Part shown: positions 14,901 to 23,877 of the stretch, in pieces
Position numbering within the stretch: position 1 is the first letter of the stretch
How the letters are laid out: every line of letters begins with the position of its first letter
From: Flavobacterium gilvum
GTDB lineage: Bacteria > Bacteroidota > Bacteroidia > Flavobacteriales > Flavobacteriaceae
Length of the DNA stretch: 64,000 nucleotides
Assembly: GCF_001761465.1 (NCBI RefSeq)
Contig: NZ_CP017479.1
Location: forward strand, 930,001-994,000
Direction: 5' to 3'
The notes under the pieces: generated by a model
What the model was told of the DNA's origin: nothing
Databases searched by the model: none
What the model saw: only the letters and a program-made list of their open reading frames with translations
Translations under genes and position numbers: made by a program

Positions 14901-15809
14901 ATGCCAGCAAATTTTGCAGAGGTTTGGTTAGCGAGAGTGCGCCAGAACCTAACTACACAAGATGTAGCTCCTTGGTTGGACGGAATCCCGGAACTTGACA
15001 CAAACGTGTTGGAAATGGGTTCGGGTGACGCTTCTGAATTGAACGTGATTCACATTCCACGTACCTCATTCAACCCAGATGTATTAATCAATAATACTGC
15101 TTATCCTTTGGCTGTTCAAGCCTATACAGATGATGAGACAGTGGTAAGTTTGGATAAATACCAAACCAAGCCTACATCAATCTCTGATGATAAAATCATC
15201 GGTGCGTCGTATGCGGTTATTGATCCAGCAACAAAATCACATACTAATGCGATCAACACCAAAAAATACACAAAAGCAGCTCACGCGATTGCTCCGGCTT
15301 CCCATACTGCTGCTACTCCGGTTATTGCCGCTACAGGTGCGCCAAGAATTGCAGGCGGTCCAGCATCATTGACTTATGAGGACATCGTGAACTTAAAAGA
15401 CGCATTGGATGCAGCTGAAGTTTCGACAGAAGGCAGACGTTTAGTGTTGTCAACAGCTCACTGGAATGATCTATTGGTTGACCGTAAAAACTTTGGAGAC
15501 AAGTTGGTGAATTACAACACAGGTATGCCTGCGCCAGTAATTGCAGGTTTTGCCTTGTATCAATACAATGGGAATCCATTGTACACCAATGCAGGAGCCA
15601 AGAAAGCGTATGGTGCTGTTAAAGCTGCAGGAGACCGTCAAGGATCATTTGCTTTCTGGACTGGTCAAATTGCTAAAAAGTCAGGTATGACAAAGCAGTA
15701 CTTCAAAGAAGCGAAAAACGACCCAGAAGCGCAAACCAATTTATTGAATTACAGACATTACTTCATTGCAATGCCTTTTGATTCAAAAGCAATCGGAGCG
15801 ATTTACTAG
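14901..15809 (+). CDS. Major capsid protein (Mu gpT-like)
   Basis: 302 residues directly after the protease/scaffold gene and followed by a strong terminator, the standard place for the major capsid gene. 'VLEMGSGDASELNVIHIPRT' near residues 36-55, 'LVLSTAHWNDLLVD' and the C-terminal 'YRHYFIAMPFDSKAI' fit HK97-fold capsid proteins of Bacteroidetes Mu-like phages. Codon use is clean, as expected of a highly expressed gene. Confidence 0.8.
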   Translation: MPANFAEVWLARVRQNLTTQDVAPWLDGIPELDTNVLEMGSGDASELNVIHIPRTSFNPDVLINNTAYPLAVQAYTDDETVVSLDKYQTKPTSISDDKIIGASYAVIDPATKSHTNAINTKKYTKAAHAIAPASHTAATPVIAATGAPRIAGGPASLTYEDIVNLKDALDAAEVSTEGRRLVLSTAHWNDLLVDRKNFGDKLVNYNTGMPAPVIAGFALYQYNGNPLYTNAGAKKAYGAVKAAGDRQGSFAFWTGQIAKKSGMTKQYFKEAKNDPEAQTNLLNYRHYFIAMPFDSKAIGAIY

Positions 15810-15832
15810 TCCCCCAACTAGATTATAACCAA

Positions 15833-15867
15833 AAAGGCTACTGCAACATGTAGTAGCCTTTTTTTAA
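15833..15867 (+). terminator. Terminator after capsid gene
   Basis: AGGCTACT and AGTAGCCT (about 15835-15859) form an 8-bp stem around a short loop, followed by seven T. Confidence 0.85.
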
Positions 15868-15878
15868 AACTTATCACT

Positions 15879-16199
15879 GTGCAAGAAATATACGATTACG
15901 CATTCGATTTTATGAAAAAATTCAGCCCATACATATTAGGGGGTGCAATTGGTTCCATCATTCACAGAATGAGAACGGAGATGTCTTGGATTGCTTTTTT
16001 TAAATCGGTTGTCGTGTCGATTTTCATTTCAGTATGTGTGGGGATTGCTTGTAAAGATTATCTCAAAATAACAAATGAGAATATAGTATTCGCTTTATGT
16101 GGTCTGTCCGGAGTGTTCTCAAAACTCATCTTAGACGAAATCGAGCAAATAATTAAACTGGCTTCGGTATATGTGAAGTCAAAAATTACAAAAGGGTAA
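15879..16199 (+). CDS. Probable holin
   Basis: 106 residues from a GTG start at 15879. Two to three hydrophobic segments are visible (SPYILGGAIGSIIH, FKSVVVSIFISVCVGIAC and IVFALCGLSGVFSKLIL), with a charged C-terminus ending KSKITKG. The gene overlaps the endolysin gene, which follows at its stop codon, and starts a lysis cassette after a terminator. This matches the layout and size of phage holins, which form the inner-membrane lesion at lysis. Confidence 0.72.
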   Translation: MQEIYDYAFDFMKKFSPYILGGAIGSIIHRMRTEMSWIAFFKSVVVSIFISVCVGIACKDYLKITNENIVFALCGLSGVFSKLILDEIEQIIKLASVYVKSKITKG

Positions 16200-16654
16200 T
16201 GATCGCATTAGGAAAAAAAACACTTGAAGTTGCAATCACCCAATTGGGAGTTCAAGAAATACCAAAAAACAGCAATGCAGGGCCAGCGGTAGAAAAATAT
16301 TTAAAGTCCGTTGGACTTGGCAAAGGTTACGCTTGGTGCATGGCATTTATCTACTGGTGTACTAAAGAGGCAGCAAAAGATTTAGGGGTAGAAAACCCGC
16401 TTTTCAAAACAGCCGGAGTATTGGCCATGTACAACAAAGAAAAGGATTCAGTGGTAACTGATCCACAACCGGGCGATATAATGATCCTTGATTATGGAAA
16501 AGGATTAGGCCACACCGGAATAGTCGAAAAGGTGATCGGAACCGATGTTCACACTATTGAAGGGAATACCAACGACGAAGGAAGCCGTGAAGGCTATGAA
16601 GTTTGTCGAAGAGTTAGAAAATTATCAACAATAAAAGGATTTTTAAGATTATGA
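16199..16654 (+). CDS. CHAP-domain endolysin
   Basis: 151 residues forming a CHAP (cysteine, histidine-dependent amidohydrolase/peptidase) domain that cuts peptidoglycan. The catalytic Cys lies in YAWCMAF (C47), the His in GHTGIV (H105), and the following polar site in IEGNTN near 122-126. There is no signal peptide, so export depends on the holin next to it. A 4-base overlap joins it to the spanin-like gene. Confidence 0.88.
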   Translation: MIALGKKTLEVAITQLGVQEIPKNSNAGPAVEKYLKSVGLGKGYAWCMAFIYWCTKEAAKDLGVENPLFKTAGVLAMYNKEKDSVVTDPQPGDIMILDYGKGLGHTGIVEKVIGTDVHTIEGNTNDEGSREGYEVCRRVRKLSTIKGFLRL

Positions 16655-17136
16655 AAAACTTTATAAAACTAGGTTGTTTGTTTTTTGTTCTCACCACGTT
16701 ACTGGTTTCTTGCGGGAGCAACAAACCGGTTGTGGTGCAGAATGAAACCAAGACCATTACTCAAACAGTACATGATACTGTTTTCAAGATTGAAAAAGAC
16801 AGCGCTTCGCTAAAAGCATTGTTAGAGTGCCAAAACGGTAAGGTAGTCGTCAAAAACATTGTCCAGTCCGAACCAGGGCGCACATTAAAAAGCCCAAGGG
16901 TTCGGATTGCTGATAATGTTCTGCAGGTCGATTGTGAAGCCAGGGCGCGGGAACTATTAGCCCATTATAAAAACACTCACGAAGCTAAAATACTGACTGT
17001 TACTAAAACCATAGAAGTAAATAAACTGACTTGGTGGCAACAAACGCAAATCAAGGGCTTTTGGGGATTCATGGTTATACTGCTTTTAATAGTGGTTTAT
17101 ACGGTGTTTAAATACAACTTTAAAAAATTGATCTAA
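16651..17136 (+). CDS. Probable unimolecular spanin (u-spanin)
   Basis: 161 residues, third in the lysis cassette. The N-terminus is a lipoprotein signal with lipobox LVSC (C21), and the C-terminus carries a membrane helix (FWGFMVILLLIVVYTVFKY, about 138-156) with a short basic tail. A protein anchored in both membranes, by lipid at one end and a helix at the other, is the defining plan of u-spanins, which fuse inner and outer membrane in the last step of lysis. Confidence 0.75.
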   Translation: MKNFIKLGCLFFVLTTLLVSCGSNKPVVVQNETKTITQTVHDTVFKIEKDSASLKALLECQNGKVVVKNIVQSEPGRTLKSPRVRIADNVLQVDCEARARELLAHYKNTHEAKILTVTKTIEVNKLTWWQQTQIKGFWGFMVILLLIVVYTVFKYNFKKLI

Positions 17137-17618
17137 TGAAAAAACACGAAATTTTTGAAACAAACCCAAACCTAAAGCAGGTTCACCTGACCTCGGACGG
17201 TCAAGCATTTTACAACGACAACGATGCCAAAATGCACGCCAAAACGCTCGAAGACAAAAATGTGGAATTGGTTATTAATCCGTCTTTAATTGACACGATT
17301 GCTGAAGATGTTGACGGTGATGACGAACCAAAAGAGGAAATCAATAAAACAATTCCGTTTGTGCCCTCAGCAGACAGAATGAATCTAGGTGATTCAGGTT
17401 CTAAAGAAGATGCTCCAAAGCACGAAGCTGATGAGGCAAAAGCAGAATTGGAAAAATCATTAGCCGAATTTGATCCGGAAACAACAAAATATCCAGAAGC
17501 ATTGAAATTGTTCAAAGCTTTGGGATTGGAATCAGAAAACGAGAAAAAAGACACAATCTATCCTTTGTTAGTAGCTGAAAAAGCCAAAGCACAACAAGGA
17601 GCTAATACTCAAGAGTAA
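17136..17618 (+). CDS. Hypothetical acidic phage protein (160 aa)
   Basis: 160 residues, strongly acidic and Glu/Asp/Lys-rich, with low-complexity stretches (EDVDGDDEPKEEINKT) in the middle and a helical C-terminus. It begins with a short aromatic motif 'VHLTSDGQAFYNDNDAKMHA' that recurs in Bacteroidetes phage proteins encoded before the tail sheath. It overlaps the start codons of both neighbours by one base. Possibly a neck or tail-assembly helper. Confidence 0.5.
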   Translation: MKKHEIFETNPNLKQVHLTSDGQAFYNDNDAKMHAKTLEDKNVELVINPSLIDTIAEDVDGDDEPKEEINKTIPFVPSADRMNLGDSGSKEDAPKHEADEAKAELEKSLAEFDPETTKYPEALKLFKALGLESENEKKDTIYPLLVAEKAKAQQGANTQE

Positions 17619-18814
17619 TGGGAAAACCTCATGTAAATATAGCCTTTGAAAACGGCAACATTGGAACCGTTACCACTAGCCCTGACGGGGTGAATGTGAT
17701 TGTTTCGAGTGCCGTTGCCAATGCAGGCTTTGCCCTGAGTACGCCTTATACGGTGTATTCGTTGAACGAAGCGGAAGCTTTGGGCATCATTCCCACGATA
17801 GCGGGGAATTACGAACTGCACAAAACCATTAAAGAGTTTTATGCTGAGGCGGGAAACGGAATGGAGCTTTGGATTTATGGCCTTGCAAAAACAAAAACAC
17901 TTGATGAATTAGTTGCAGCAAGTGAGACGGTTTTGACATCATCAAACAGACGAATCCGTTTTGTGACGATAAAGTATGCTCCATCGGTTCCCGATACAGA
18001 CGTAGAGGCTGGATTAAGAGAGGGCTTCCCTGCTACTTGTGCAGCGGCTCAGGCAATTGCAGAACAGTTCACAGTTGACAATACCCATCCAGTAGTTTTC
18101 ATATTGGAGGCTTACAATTATTCAGGGGTACCGGCTGATTTAATTGGTTTTGGTGACACAACATATAACAGGGTTGCTGTGATGATTGGTGATACTGAAA
18201 AAAGAACTGGAGCGACTGCCTCAAAAGGTGCGGCTGTAGGGGTTTTGGCGGGTAGAATTGCCAAAAATCAAGTGCATGTAAACGTAGGACGCGTAAAAGA
18301 CGGTGCATTGAAACCATTGACATTTTATGTGGTTGACATTCCTGTGGAACAGGTAAATGTAGGCGCCCTTTATGACAAAGGATTTATCACTTTAACCACT
18401 CACATAGGTAAAAGCGGTTACTACTTTGTCGATGACATGCTGGCTTGTGAGCTGGAGGATGATTACCACTTTTTGACCCGCAGACGTGTAATTGACAAAG
18501 CGTATGTTTTGGCAAACCAAACCTTAACCAACTTTATCCTGGACACCGTTCCATTGACAAACGAGGGTAAGATACAAGCGGCGTATGCAAAAGCATTAGA
18601 AGCTGAAGTAGAGCGAGTAATTGCACAGGAAATGACTGCTAAAGGGGAACTTTCGGCAGACGTTACTGTCGCAAATGATACAGGAGTTAATTGTGTGATT
18701 GATGTTACCAATAACATTGCACAGGATTCAACAATCAAAGGAAGAATTGGAGTACGTCCTCACGGATACGGAAGATTCTTGGAGTTTACAATCGGATTTA
18801 ACACAGGTCAATAG
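17618..18814 (+). CDS. Tail sheath protein (DUF2586-type)
   Basis: 398 residues. It matches Bacteroidetes Mu-like sheath proteins (DUF2586): 'VIVSSAVANAGFALSTPYTV', a 'GYYFVDDMLACELEDDYHFL' region preceding 'RRRVIDKAYVLANQTL', and the C-terminal 'GYGRFLEFTIGFNTGQ'. The sheath contracts to drive the tube into the host. The tube gene follows at once. Confidence 0.82.
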   Translation: MGKPHVNIAFENGNIGTVTTSPDGVNVIVSSAVANAGFALSTPYTVYSLNEAEALGIIPTIAGNYELHKTIKEFYAEAGNGMELWIYGLAKTKTLDELVAASETVLTSSNRRIRFVTIKYAPSVPDTDVEAGLREGFPATCAAAQAIAEQFTVDNTHPVVFILEAYNYSGVPADLIGFGDTTYNRVAVMIGDTEKRTGATASKGAAVGVLAGRIAKNQVHVNVGRVKDGALKPLTFYVVDIPVEQVNVGALYDKGFITLTTHIGKSGYYFVDDMLACELEDDYHFLTRRRVIDKAYVLANQTLTNFILDTVPLTNEGKIQAAYAKALEAEVERVIAQEMTAKGELSADVTVANDTGVNCVIDVTNNIAQDSTIKGRIGVRPHGYGRFLEFTIGFNTGQ

Positions 18815-18816
18815 TT

Positions 18817-19230
18817 ATGAGTTTTAATTCAAGACAATACGAATGGGGTGACATGACGCTCGTTCTAGGCGGTAGAGATGTAACCGGATTCCGTGGAATT
18901 AAGTACACCGAAAAAGGCGAAAAAGAACCCTTGTTTGCCAAAGGGAGACACGCTCACAGCATTCAAACCGGTAACATAACCGTAGAAGGTGAAATCACTG
19001 TTTTACAATCGGAATTGATCGCACTGGAGAAAGCCGGTAACGGTTCTGTTATAGGTCTTAATGTTGATGCGGTTGTGGCTTATGGTAATCCAAGCCTTGG
19101 CGATGCCATGACAACGGACAGAATCGTTGGAATCAGCTTTACGGAAGCCGCGAAAGAAATGAAACAAGGCGACAAAAACATGGAAATCACTATTCCTTTT
19201 ATCGCTTTGGCAGTAGTGAATCAAGCATAA
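18817..19230 (+). CDS. Tail tube protein
   Basis: 137 residues, right after the sheath. The beta-rich pattern with 'WGDMTLVLGGRDVTGFRGIK', 'GNITVEGEITVLQSEL' and a closing 'NMEITIPFIALAV' is typical of contractile-tail tube proteins. A terminator follows. Confidence 0.78.
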   Translation: MSFNSRQYEWGDMTLVLGGRDVTGFRGIKYTEKGEKEPLFAKGRHAHSIQTGNITVEGEITVLQSELIALEKAGNGSVIGLNVDAVVAYGNPSLGDAMTTDRIVGISFTEAAKEMKQGDKNMEITIPFIALAVVNQA

Positions 19231-19232
19231 TT

Positions 19233-19263
19233 AAAAGGCACTCTTTCGGGAGTGCCTTTATAA
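19233..19263 (+). terminator. Terminator after tail tube gene
   Basis: AGGCACTC and GAGTGCCT form an 8-bp stem with a small loop (about 19235-19257), followed by TTTA and an A-rich run. The T-tract is short, so read-through into the chaperone gene is likely. Confidence 0.7.
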
Positions 19264-19279
19264 AAAACAACAACAAACA

Positions 19280-19579
19280 ATGAAAACAGCAACACCGGAA
19301 CAAATCACTGCATGGAAAGCAGAACATATTAATGTGTATGCGCTAAAAGCTGCGACCTCTGATAAAATATGTTATCTAAGAAAGCCAACACGTCAGGAAC
19401 TTAGCTATGCCACTAAAGCAAGCGAAACCGATCCTTTGAATTTTAACACCACAATTTTAAAAAGCTGTTGGTTACACGGAGATGAAGAAATAATGACAAA
19501 CGATAGTTTGTTTTTAGGAATCTGTCCAATGCTGGACGAAATATGTGCCTTTGAAAAGTTCGAGTTGGAAAAGCTGTAG
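19280..19579 (+). CDS. Tail assembly chaperone, short form
   Basis: 99 residues in the gap between tube and tape measure, the position of phage tail assembly chaperones (lambda gpG). It starts MKTATPEQITAWKAEHINVYA. Near the end, at 19568-19573, the sequence ggaaaag allows a -1 slip that extends the protein, described separately. The unshifted product ends at TAG 19577-19579. Confidence 0.75.
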   Translation: MKTATPEQITAWKAEHINVYALKAATSDKICYLRKPTRQELSYATKASETDPLNFNTTILKSCWLHGDEEIMTNDSLFLGICPMLDEICAFEKFELEKL

Positions 19580-19737
19580 AGTCATCGGCAGTTAATGAAA
19601 ATGACTGGCTCAGAATAGCGAACGCCCAATTAAGATATTACTTCCATCTTAATCCTGATGACTTAACGGACGAAGAATGGGCCTCGAAATATGCCGAATT
19701 AATCTATATCAGAAAATCAGAAAATAACCAATTGTAA
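19280..19737 (+). CDS. Tail assembly chaperone, -1 frameshift long form
   Basis: After the Lys codon at 19571-19573, a -1 shift on ggaaaag (gaa-aag read again as gga-aaa) leads into a frame open to TAA 19735-19737. The product would have 98 + 54 = 152 residues. The extension (AVESSAVNENDW..., then LRYYFHLNPDDLTDEEWA) is protein-like and has no in-frame ATG of its own, so it can only be made by shifting. The stop overlaps the tape-measure start. This is the gpG/gpGT strategy of many tailed phages. Confidence 0.72.
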
Positions 19738-21722
19738 TGAGCAATACTTTAAGCTATATGATTCAAATCAACAGCAATGTTGATAAGGCTAATAATAGCT
19801 TTAATAAGTTTTCAAATAACGTTCTTGGAAGTATTGACAAAGTTCAAAAGCGACTAAATGCCGTCAATATGAACGCCTTCATACAAAATGTAAGTGCGGC
19901 CGCTGATGGAATTAATAGCATGAATGATCCTGGAATGAAGTTGAGTTCTAGTCTTGCCGAATTGAAAGCAATTACAGGTGTCACAGGTAATGGCTTAAAA
20001 GAAATTGAGGGTTACGCCCGTCAAAATGCAAAAACCTTTGGTGGTTCTGCTGCGGATGGAGTCGAATCCTACAAACTTTTGCTTTCTCAATTAACGCCTG
20101 AATTAGCAAAACAACCCAAAGCTTTACAGGCTATGGGTAATTCTGTTAGTGTGTTGTCCAAACAAATGAAAGGAGACAATGCAGCAGCTGCGGAAGTTCT
20201 TACAACGGCTATGAATCAATATGGAGTGTCGCTGGATGATCCAATCAGAGCATCCAAAGACATGTCTTCAATGATGAATATTATGTCGAAAGCGGCTGCC
20301 GATGGTTCTGCAGAGCTTCCAAGCATTAAAAGCGCTTTGGAACAATCAGGATTAGCTGCCAAAACAGCCAATGTCTCATTTGCTGAAACTAACGCAGCTA
20401 TTCAGGTTTTGGATAAAGCCGGAAAAAAAGGAGCTGAAGGCGGTGTCGCTTTACGAAATGTATTGGCCACATTATCAGAAGGCCGTTTTTTGCCAAAAGA
20501 CGTAAAAGCAGAATTGAAAGCGGCAGGTGTTGACGTCAATGCACTAACCGACAAAAGCAAAACTTTGAAACAACGCTTAGATCCATTAAACAAAGTAATG
20601 GGGGATCAGGCTTTGGTTACCAAGTTGTTTGGAAAAGAAAATAGCGCGGCTGCCATTGCATTGATCCAAGGAAGAAATTCTATGGACACTTTGACAAAAT
20701 CCGTGCAGGGTTCTAACGATGCGTATCGTCAGGCGGCGGACATCATGAAAGCGCCGGAAGAAAAAAATAAACGTCTCCAGGCACAGATAGATAATTTTAA
20801 AATATCGCTATTTAATGGTACCAATGGATGGTTAGGTTATGCCAATGTCTTGGGAAATACCGCTAGAGACTTTTCAAACTTAATGCCAATATTGGAGGGT
20901 GGCGGAAAATTATTTTCCATTATGACAAGTGCCACAAAGCTTCAAGCATTATGGACTGGCATCGTTTCAGGAGCTACAAGTGTGTGGACAGGAGTTCAAG
21001 CGGGCTTTAATGCAGTTATGGCAATGAATCCAGTTGTTTTGATTGTTGCCGGTGTTATAGCTCTTGTGGGGACAATTGCCTTGGTGATTTCTAAGACTGA
21101 AGGATGGGGCAATGCGTGGAAACATACGGTTACAGGGGCAAAGCTTTTGTTTACAGCTTATGTGCAAACGGCAAAAGCGCAATTCAACTTATTGGTCAAT
21201 GGGTTTATGATTGGTATTAATAAGATTCAGATTGCCTGGTACAAGTTTAAGAATGTTGTTGGTTTAGGCAATAAAGCTGAAAACACTGCGCAAATAGGAC
21301 AGCTCAACGCCCAAGTTGAAGCCCGTAAAAAGTCAATTACTGACGGGTACAAAAAAGCGGGTAACACCGCAATGCAGGCGGCGGGTGAGTTTAAGGCTGC
21401 TTACGATTCCGTAAAATGGAAAAAGGAAAAGAAAGCCAAAACTGATAACGGTATTGCAGCACCTGGAATACCCGGAACCGATTTTGGAAAAGGAGGTGCC
21501 AGTGGTTTGGGCGGTGGTGGTTCTGACAAGATGAAAAAGAGCAATGAATCTGTAGCCACAGGTGGAACCAAGCACAACTACATTACCATCAAAATTGAAG
21601 AATTAATTGGTTTAAAAGCTGACAATGTAAGTGGTGGAAAAGACACGGCAAAACAATCAGGTGAAGGCGTAATAGATGAACTATTAAGGACTTTAGCAAT
21701 GGCAGGAAGTGCCACAAGATAA
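19737..21722 (+). CDS. Tail tape measure protein
   Basis: 661 residues. Residues ~70-330 match TP901-type tape measure proteins (ELKAITGVTGNGLKEIEGYA, 'PSIKSALEQSGLAAKTANVS', 'GGVALRNVLATLSEGR'). A hydrophobic segment at about 423-445 (NPVVLIVAGVIALVGTIALV) is the usual membrane-inserting part, and the C-terminus is Gly/Lys-rich. Length sets tail length; at about 1.5 angstrom per residue this suggests a tail near 100 nm. Confidence 0.88.
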   Translation: MSNTLSYMIQINSNVDKANNSFNKFSNNVLGSIDKVQKRLNAVNMNAFIQNVSAAADGINSMNDPGMKLSSSLAELKAITGVTGNGLKEIEGYARQNAKTFGGSAADGVESYKLLLSQLTPELAKQPKALQAMGNSVSVLSKQMKGDNAAAAEVLTTAMNQYGVSLDDPIRASKDMSSMMNIMSKAAADGSAELPSIKSALEQSGLAAKTANVSFAETNAAIQVLDKAGKKGAEGGVALRNVLATLSEGRFLPKDVKAELKAAGVDVNALTDKSKTLKQRLDPLNKVMGDQALVTKLFGKENSAAAIALIQGRNSMDTLTKSVQGSNDAYRQAADIMKAPEEKNKRLQAQIDNFKISLFNGTNGWLGYANVLGNTARDFSNLMPILEGGGKLFSIMTSATKLQALWTGIVSGATSVWTGVQAGFNAVMAMNPVVLIVAGVIALVGTIALVISKTEGWGNAWKHTVTGAKLLFTAYVQTAKAQFNLLVNGFMIGINKIQIAWYKFKNVVGLGNKAENTAQIGQLNAQVEARKKSITDGYKKAGNTAMQAAGEFKAAYDSVKWKKEKKAKTDNGIAAPGIPGTDFGKGGASGLGGGGSDKMKKSNESVATGGTKHNYITIKIEELIGLKADNVSGGKDTAKQSGEGVIDELLRTLAMAGSATR

Positions 21723-21723
21723 T

Positions 21724-22395
21724 ATGACATTAGATAATCAAGATATATTATTCGCCAGTTTAATGGGAAGCCGTTCGGTTGATTTAATTCAGAATGCAAA
21801 TATTCTGAATAATGAATTAGCTAATCGCGTATTGCCGGTTATTCCTTTTTTGCCTTTGAAAAACCAAAACAATGTTTTGTCTCAAAAAGGACATGCTATT
21901 AACCTGCAGGATAATTGGACCACAAGGGATTCGATAGAGGAGCAAAAGCAGTTCTTTCCGTTAAGCTTTTCCTTTACTGGAGGTGCTGGTACAAATTGGT
22001 TGTTTCCTTATGAACCAATGATCAACATTTCGTCTGGTAATAACATTGTGAAGAGGAATGTTGCCAAACAAGGAGGTAACCTTATCGGTACAATCAAGGA
22101 GCGTTGGAGCCGAAAAGACTTTGATATAACAGTAACAGGGGTTTTAATTGGAAGCATTATGCAGGGAAAGCCGGAGGATTGTTTTCCAAAGGATCAGCTT
22201 ATCCAACTTTTTGAGTTTTTAAAGCATTCCAAAGAAATATACATATTCTGTCATCCTTTGCTATTGTTAGGAATCAATAAAGTTGTTGTGGAAGACTATA
22301 GTTTTCCATTTACCAAAGGTGAAAATGTGCAGGCGTATGAATTGAAGCTCACAAGTGATTATTCGTATAACCTTTTGATAAAAGAAGAATTTTAA
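21724..22395 (+). CDS. Baseplate-associated phage protein (DUF6046-like)
   Basis: 223 residues from the ATG at 21724, two bases after the tape-measure stop; another ATG at 21709 would overlap that gene. The product resembles the DUF6046 group found between tape measure and tail hub in Bacteroidetes Mu-like phages (LMGSRSVDLIQNANILN, 'GNLIGTIKERWSRKDFDITV'). It is probably the counterpart of Mu gp43-like DNA circulation/hub-associated proteins. The exact role is uncertain. Confidence 0.6.
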   Translation: MTLDNQDILFASLMGSRSVDLIQNANILNNELANRVLPVIPFLPLKNQNNVLSQKGHAINLQDNWTTRDSIEEQKQFFPLSFSFTGGAGTNWLFPYEPMINISSGNNIVKRNVAKQGGNLIGTIKERWSRKDFDITVTGVLIGSIMQGKPEDCFPKDQLIQLFEFLKHSKEIYIFCHPLLLLGINKVVVEDYSFPFTKGENVQAYELKLTSDYSYNLLIKEEF

Positions 22396-22396
22396 A

Positions 22397-23368
22397 ATGT
22401 ACAACATCATTTGGGACATACGATTTAAAACAGAAGGAGTGAATTACTCCTTGCAAACTGTTGCTTCGATAGACATTGAGTGCAGTGTTGACAATTTGAG
22501 CGATACGGCTGTAATTACGCTTCCCGAAGCTGTAATGAACCAAGTTTTAAATATAGGCAACGAGGTCAAACGAGGCTCTGAAGTGGTTATTAAGGCGGGC
22601 TATGATTATGAATTAAAAACGGAATTTGTGGGCTTTGTCCAGGATATAGTAACCAATGACAGTTCATTGAAAATTATGTGTGAGGATGCTCTTTTTCTGT
22701 TTAGAAAAGGTGTGAAAGATGTAGAACTGAAACCCACATCGGTACCCAAAATTGCACAGCTTTTAATAAATCAAATAGATTCGTCTTATAGATTGGTTTG
22801 TGATTATACTATCAATTACGAAAAATTTGTCATCCACCAAGCCACGGCTTATGATGTCTTGAAAAAACTAGCTGAAGAAACAAAAGCCAATATTTATTTC
22901 AACACAGAAAAAAAGGAATTACACATACATCCGCCTTATATAGAAAAAGGAGGTGAAGTAATTTACAGCCTGCAAAGAAATATCGAAAACAGTTCTCTGG
23001 AATACAAAAAAGCGATTGACCGGAAAGTCGAGGTTATAGTTGAAAGCACCAACGTAGCGGGAAAAGTTGAAAGTTACACAACCGGAACCACTGGAGGCGA
23101 AAAAATCACTTTGAAAGTGGGTTCTGTGAGTCCAGGAGACTTGCCCAAAATTGCCAATGCAGAACTCATACGACGATCTGCCGATATGTACGAGGGAACA
23201 ATTGACACGTGGGCAATACCATTTGTACAGCCTACATACTCGGCAAAAATAAAAGACGAAGATTATCCTGAAAAGGACGGTAAATATTATGTAGAAGCTG
23301 TAACCACTTCAATTAATGAGAGTGGATTTAAAAGAACAGTTAAACTTGGAATTAAAGTAAGTGTGTAA
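22397..23368 (+). CDS. Tail hub protein (Mu gp44/gpD-like)
   Basis: 323 residues. The alternating beta pattern with 'VIKAGYDYELKTEFVGFVQD', 'AYDVLKKLAEETKANIYF' and the C-terminal 'YYVEAVTTSINESGFKRTVK' fits the phage late control D/hub family, the trimeric ring at the centre of the baseplate on which spike and tube are built. Its neighbours (tape measure upstream, spike downstream) fit. Confidence 0.75.
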   Translation: MYNIIWDIRFKTEGVNYSLQTVASIDIECSVDNLSDTAVITLPEAVMNQVLNIGNEVKRGSEVVIKAGYDYELKTEFVGFVQDIVTNDSSLKIMCEDALFLFRKGVKDVELKPTSVPKIAQLLINQIDSSYRLVCDYTINYEKFVIHQATAYDVLKKLAEETKANIYFNTEKKELHIHPPYIEKGGEVIYSLQRNIENSSLEYKKAIDRKVEVIVESTNVAGKVESYTTGTTGGEKITLKVGSVSPGDLPKIANAELIRRSADMYEGTIDTWAIPFVQPTYSAKIKDEDYPEKDGKYYVEAVTTSINESGFKRTVKLGIKVSV

Positions 23369-23875
23369 ATGGATAAAGCAGCCAAACTAAAACAGGCATT
23401 AATTGAAGTTTTGGGGATCAATCCGAACCTTGCCATTACCGCCGAGGTTGTTTCGGTTGAAAATACAACCTGTACGGTGAAGCTTGTTTCGGAGTTGGTT
23501 CTTAGCGATGTTCGACTTTGTGCCACGATTAACCAAAGCGAGGATTTATTTGTTATGGCTCCTAAAATTGGCTCTGAAGTCGTGCTAATGAGTCAAACAG
23601 GAAAGCTTTCCGGCTTAATGGTTATGAAGATGGATGCTGTTGAAAGTGTCGCTTACAAAAAAGGAGCTTTCGAGTTCCTTATCGATGGGACTACAGGAAA
23701 AGTGACGCTGAAAAAAGGGAGCGTGAACTTTGGAAAATTAATTGGTAATCTCATTGATACAATTTCAAATGCTTTAATTGATACTCCAAGCGGTCCTGGT
23801 GCAATTAATGCCACGACCAAAACACAACTGAATCAATTGAAAACTCAATTTAATTCGGTTTTAAACAGTGATTAA
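23369..23875 (+). CDS. Baseplate spike protein (Mu gp45/gpV-like)
   Basis: 168 residues beginning one base after the hub stop. An OB-fold-like N-terminal half (TAEVVSVENTTCTVKL, VRLCATINQ, 'PKIGSEVVLMSQTGKLSGLM') is followed by short beta repeats typical of spikes (FEFLIDGTTGKVTLKKGSVNF) and a helical end. This order is characteristic of the membrane-piercing spike or its OB base. Confidence 0.75.
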   Translation: MDKAAKLKQALIEVLGINPNLAITAEVVSVENTTCTVKLVSELVLSDVRLCATINQSEDLFVMAPKIGSEVVLMSQTGKLSGLMVMKMDAVESVAYKKGAFEFLIDGTTGKVTLKKGSVNFGKLIGNLIDTISNALIDTPSGPGAINATTKTQLNQLKTQFNSVLNSD

Positions 23876-23877
23876 AA

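Noticed and set aside
15879..16199. A second lysis role for the holin-superfamily-like gene at 46502
   Set aside because: That gene sits in a chromosomal YtxH stress cluster without an endolysin, so only the 15879 gene is called a holin.
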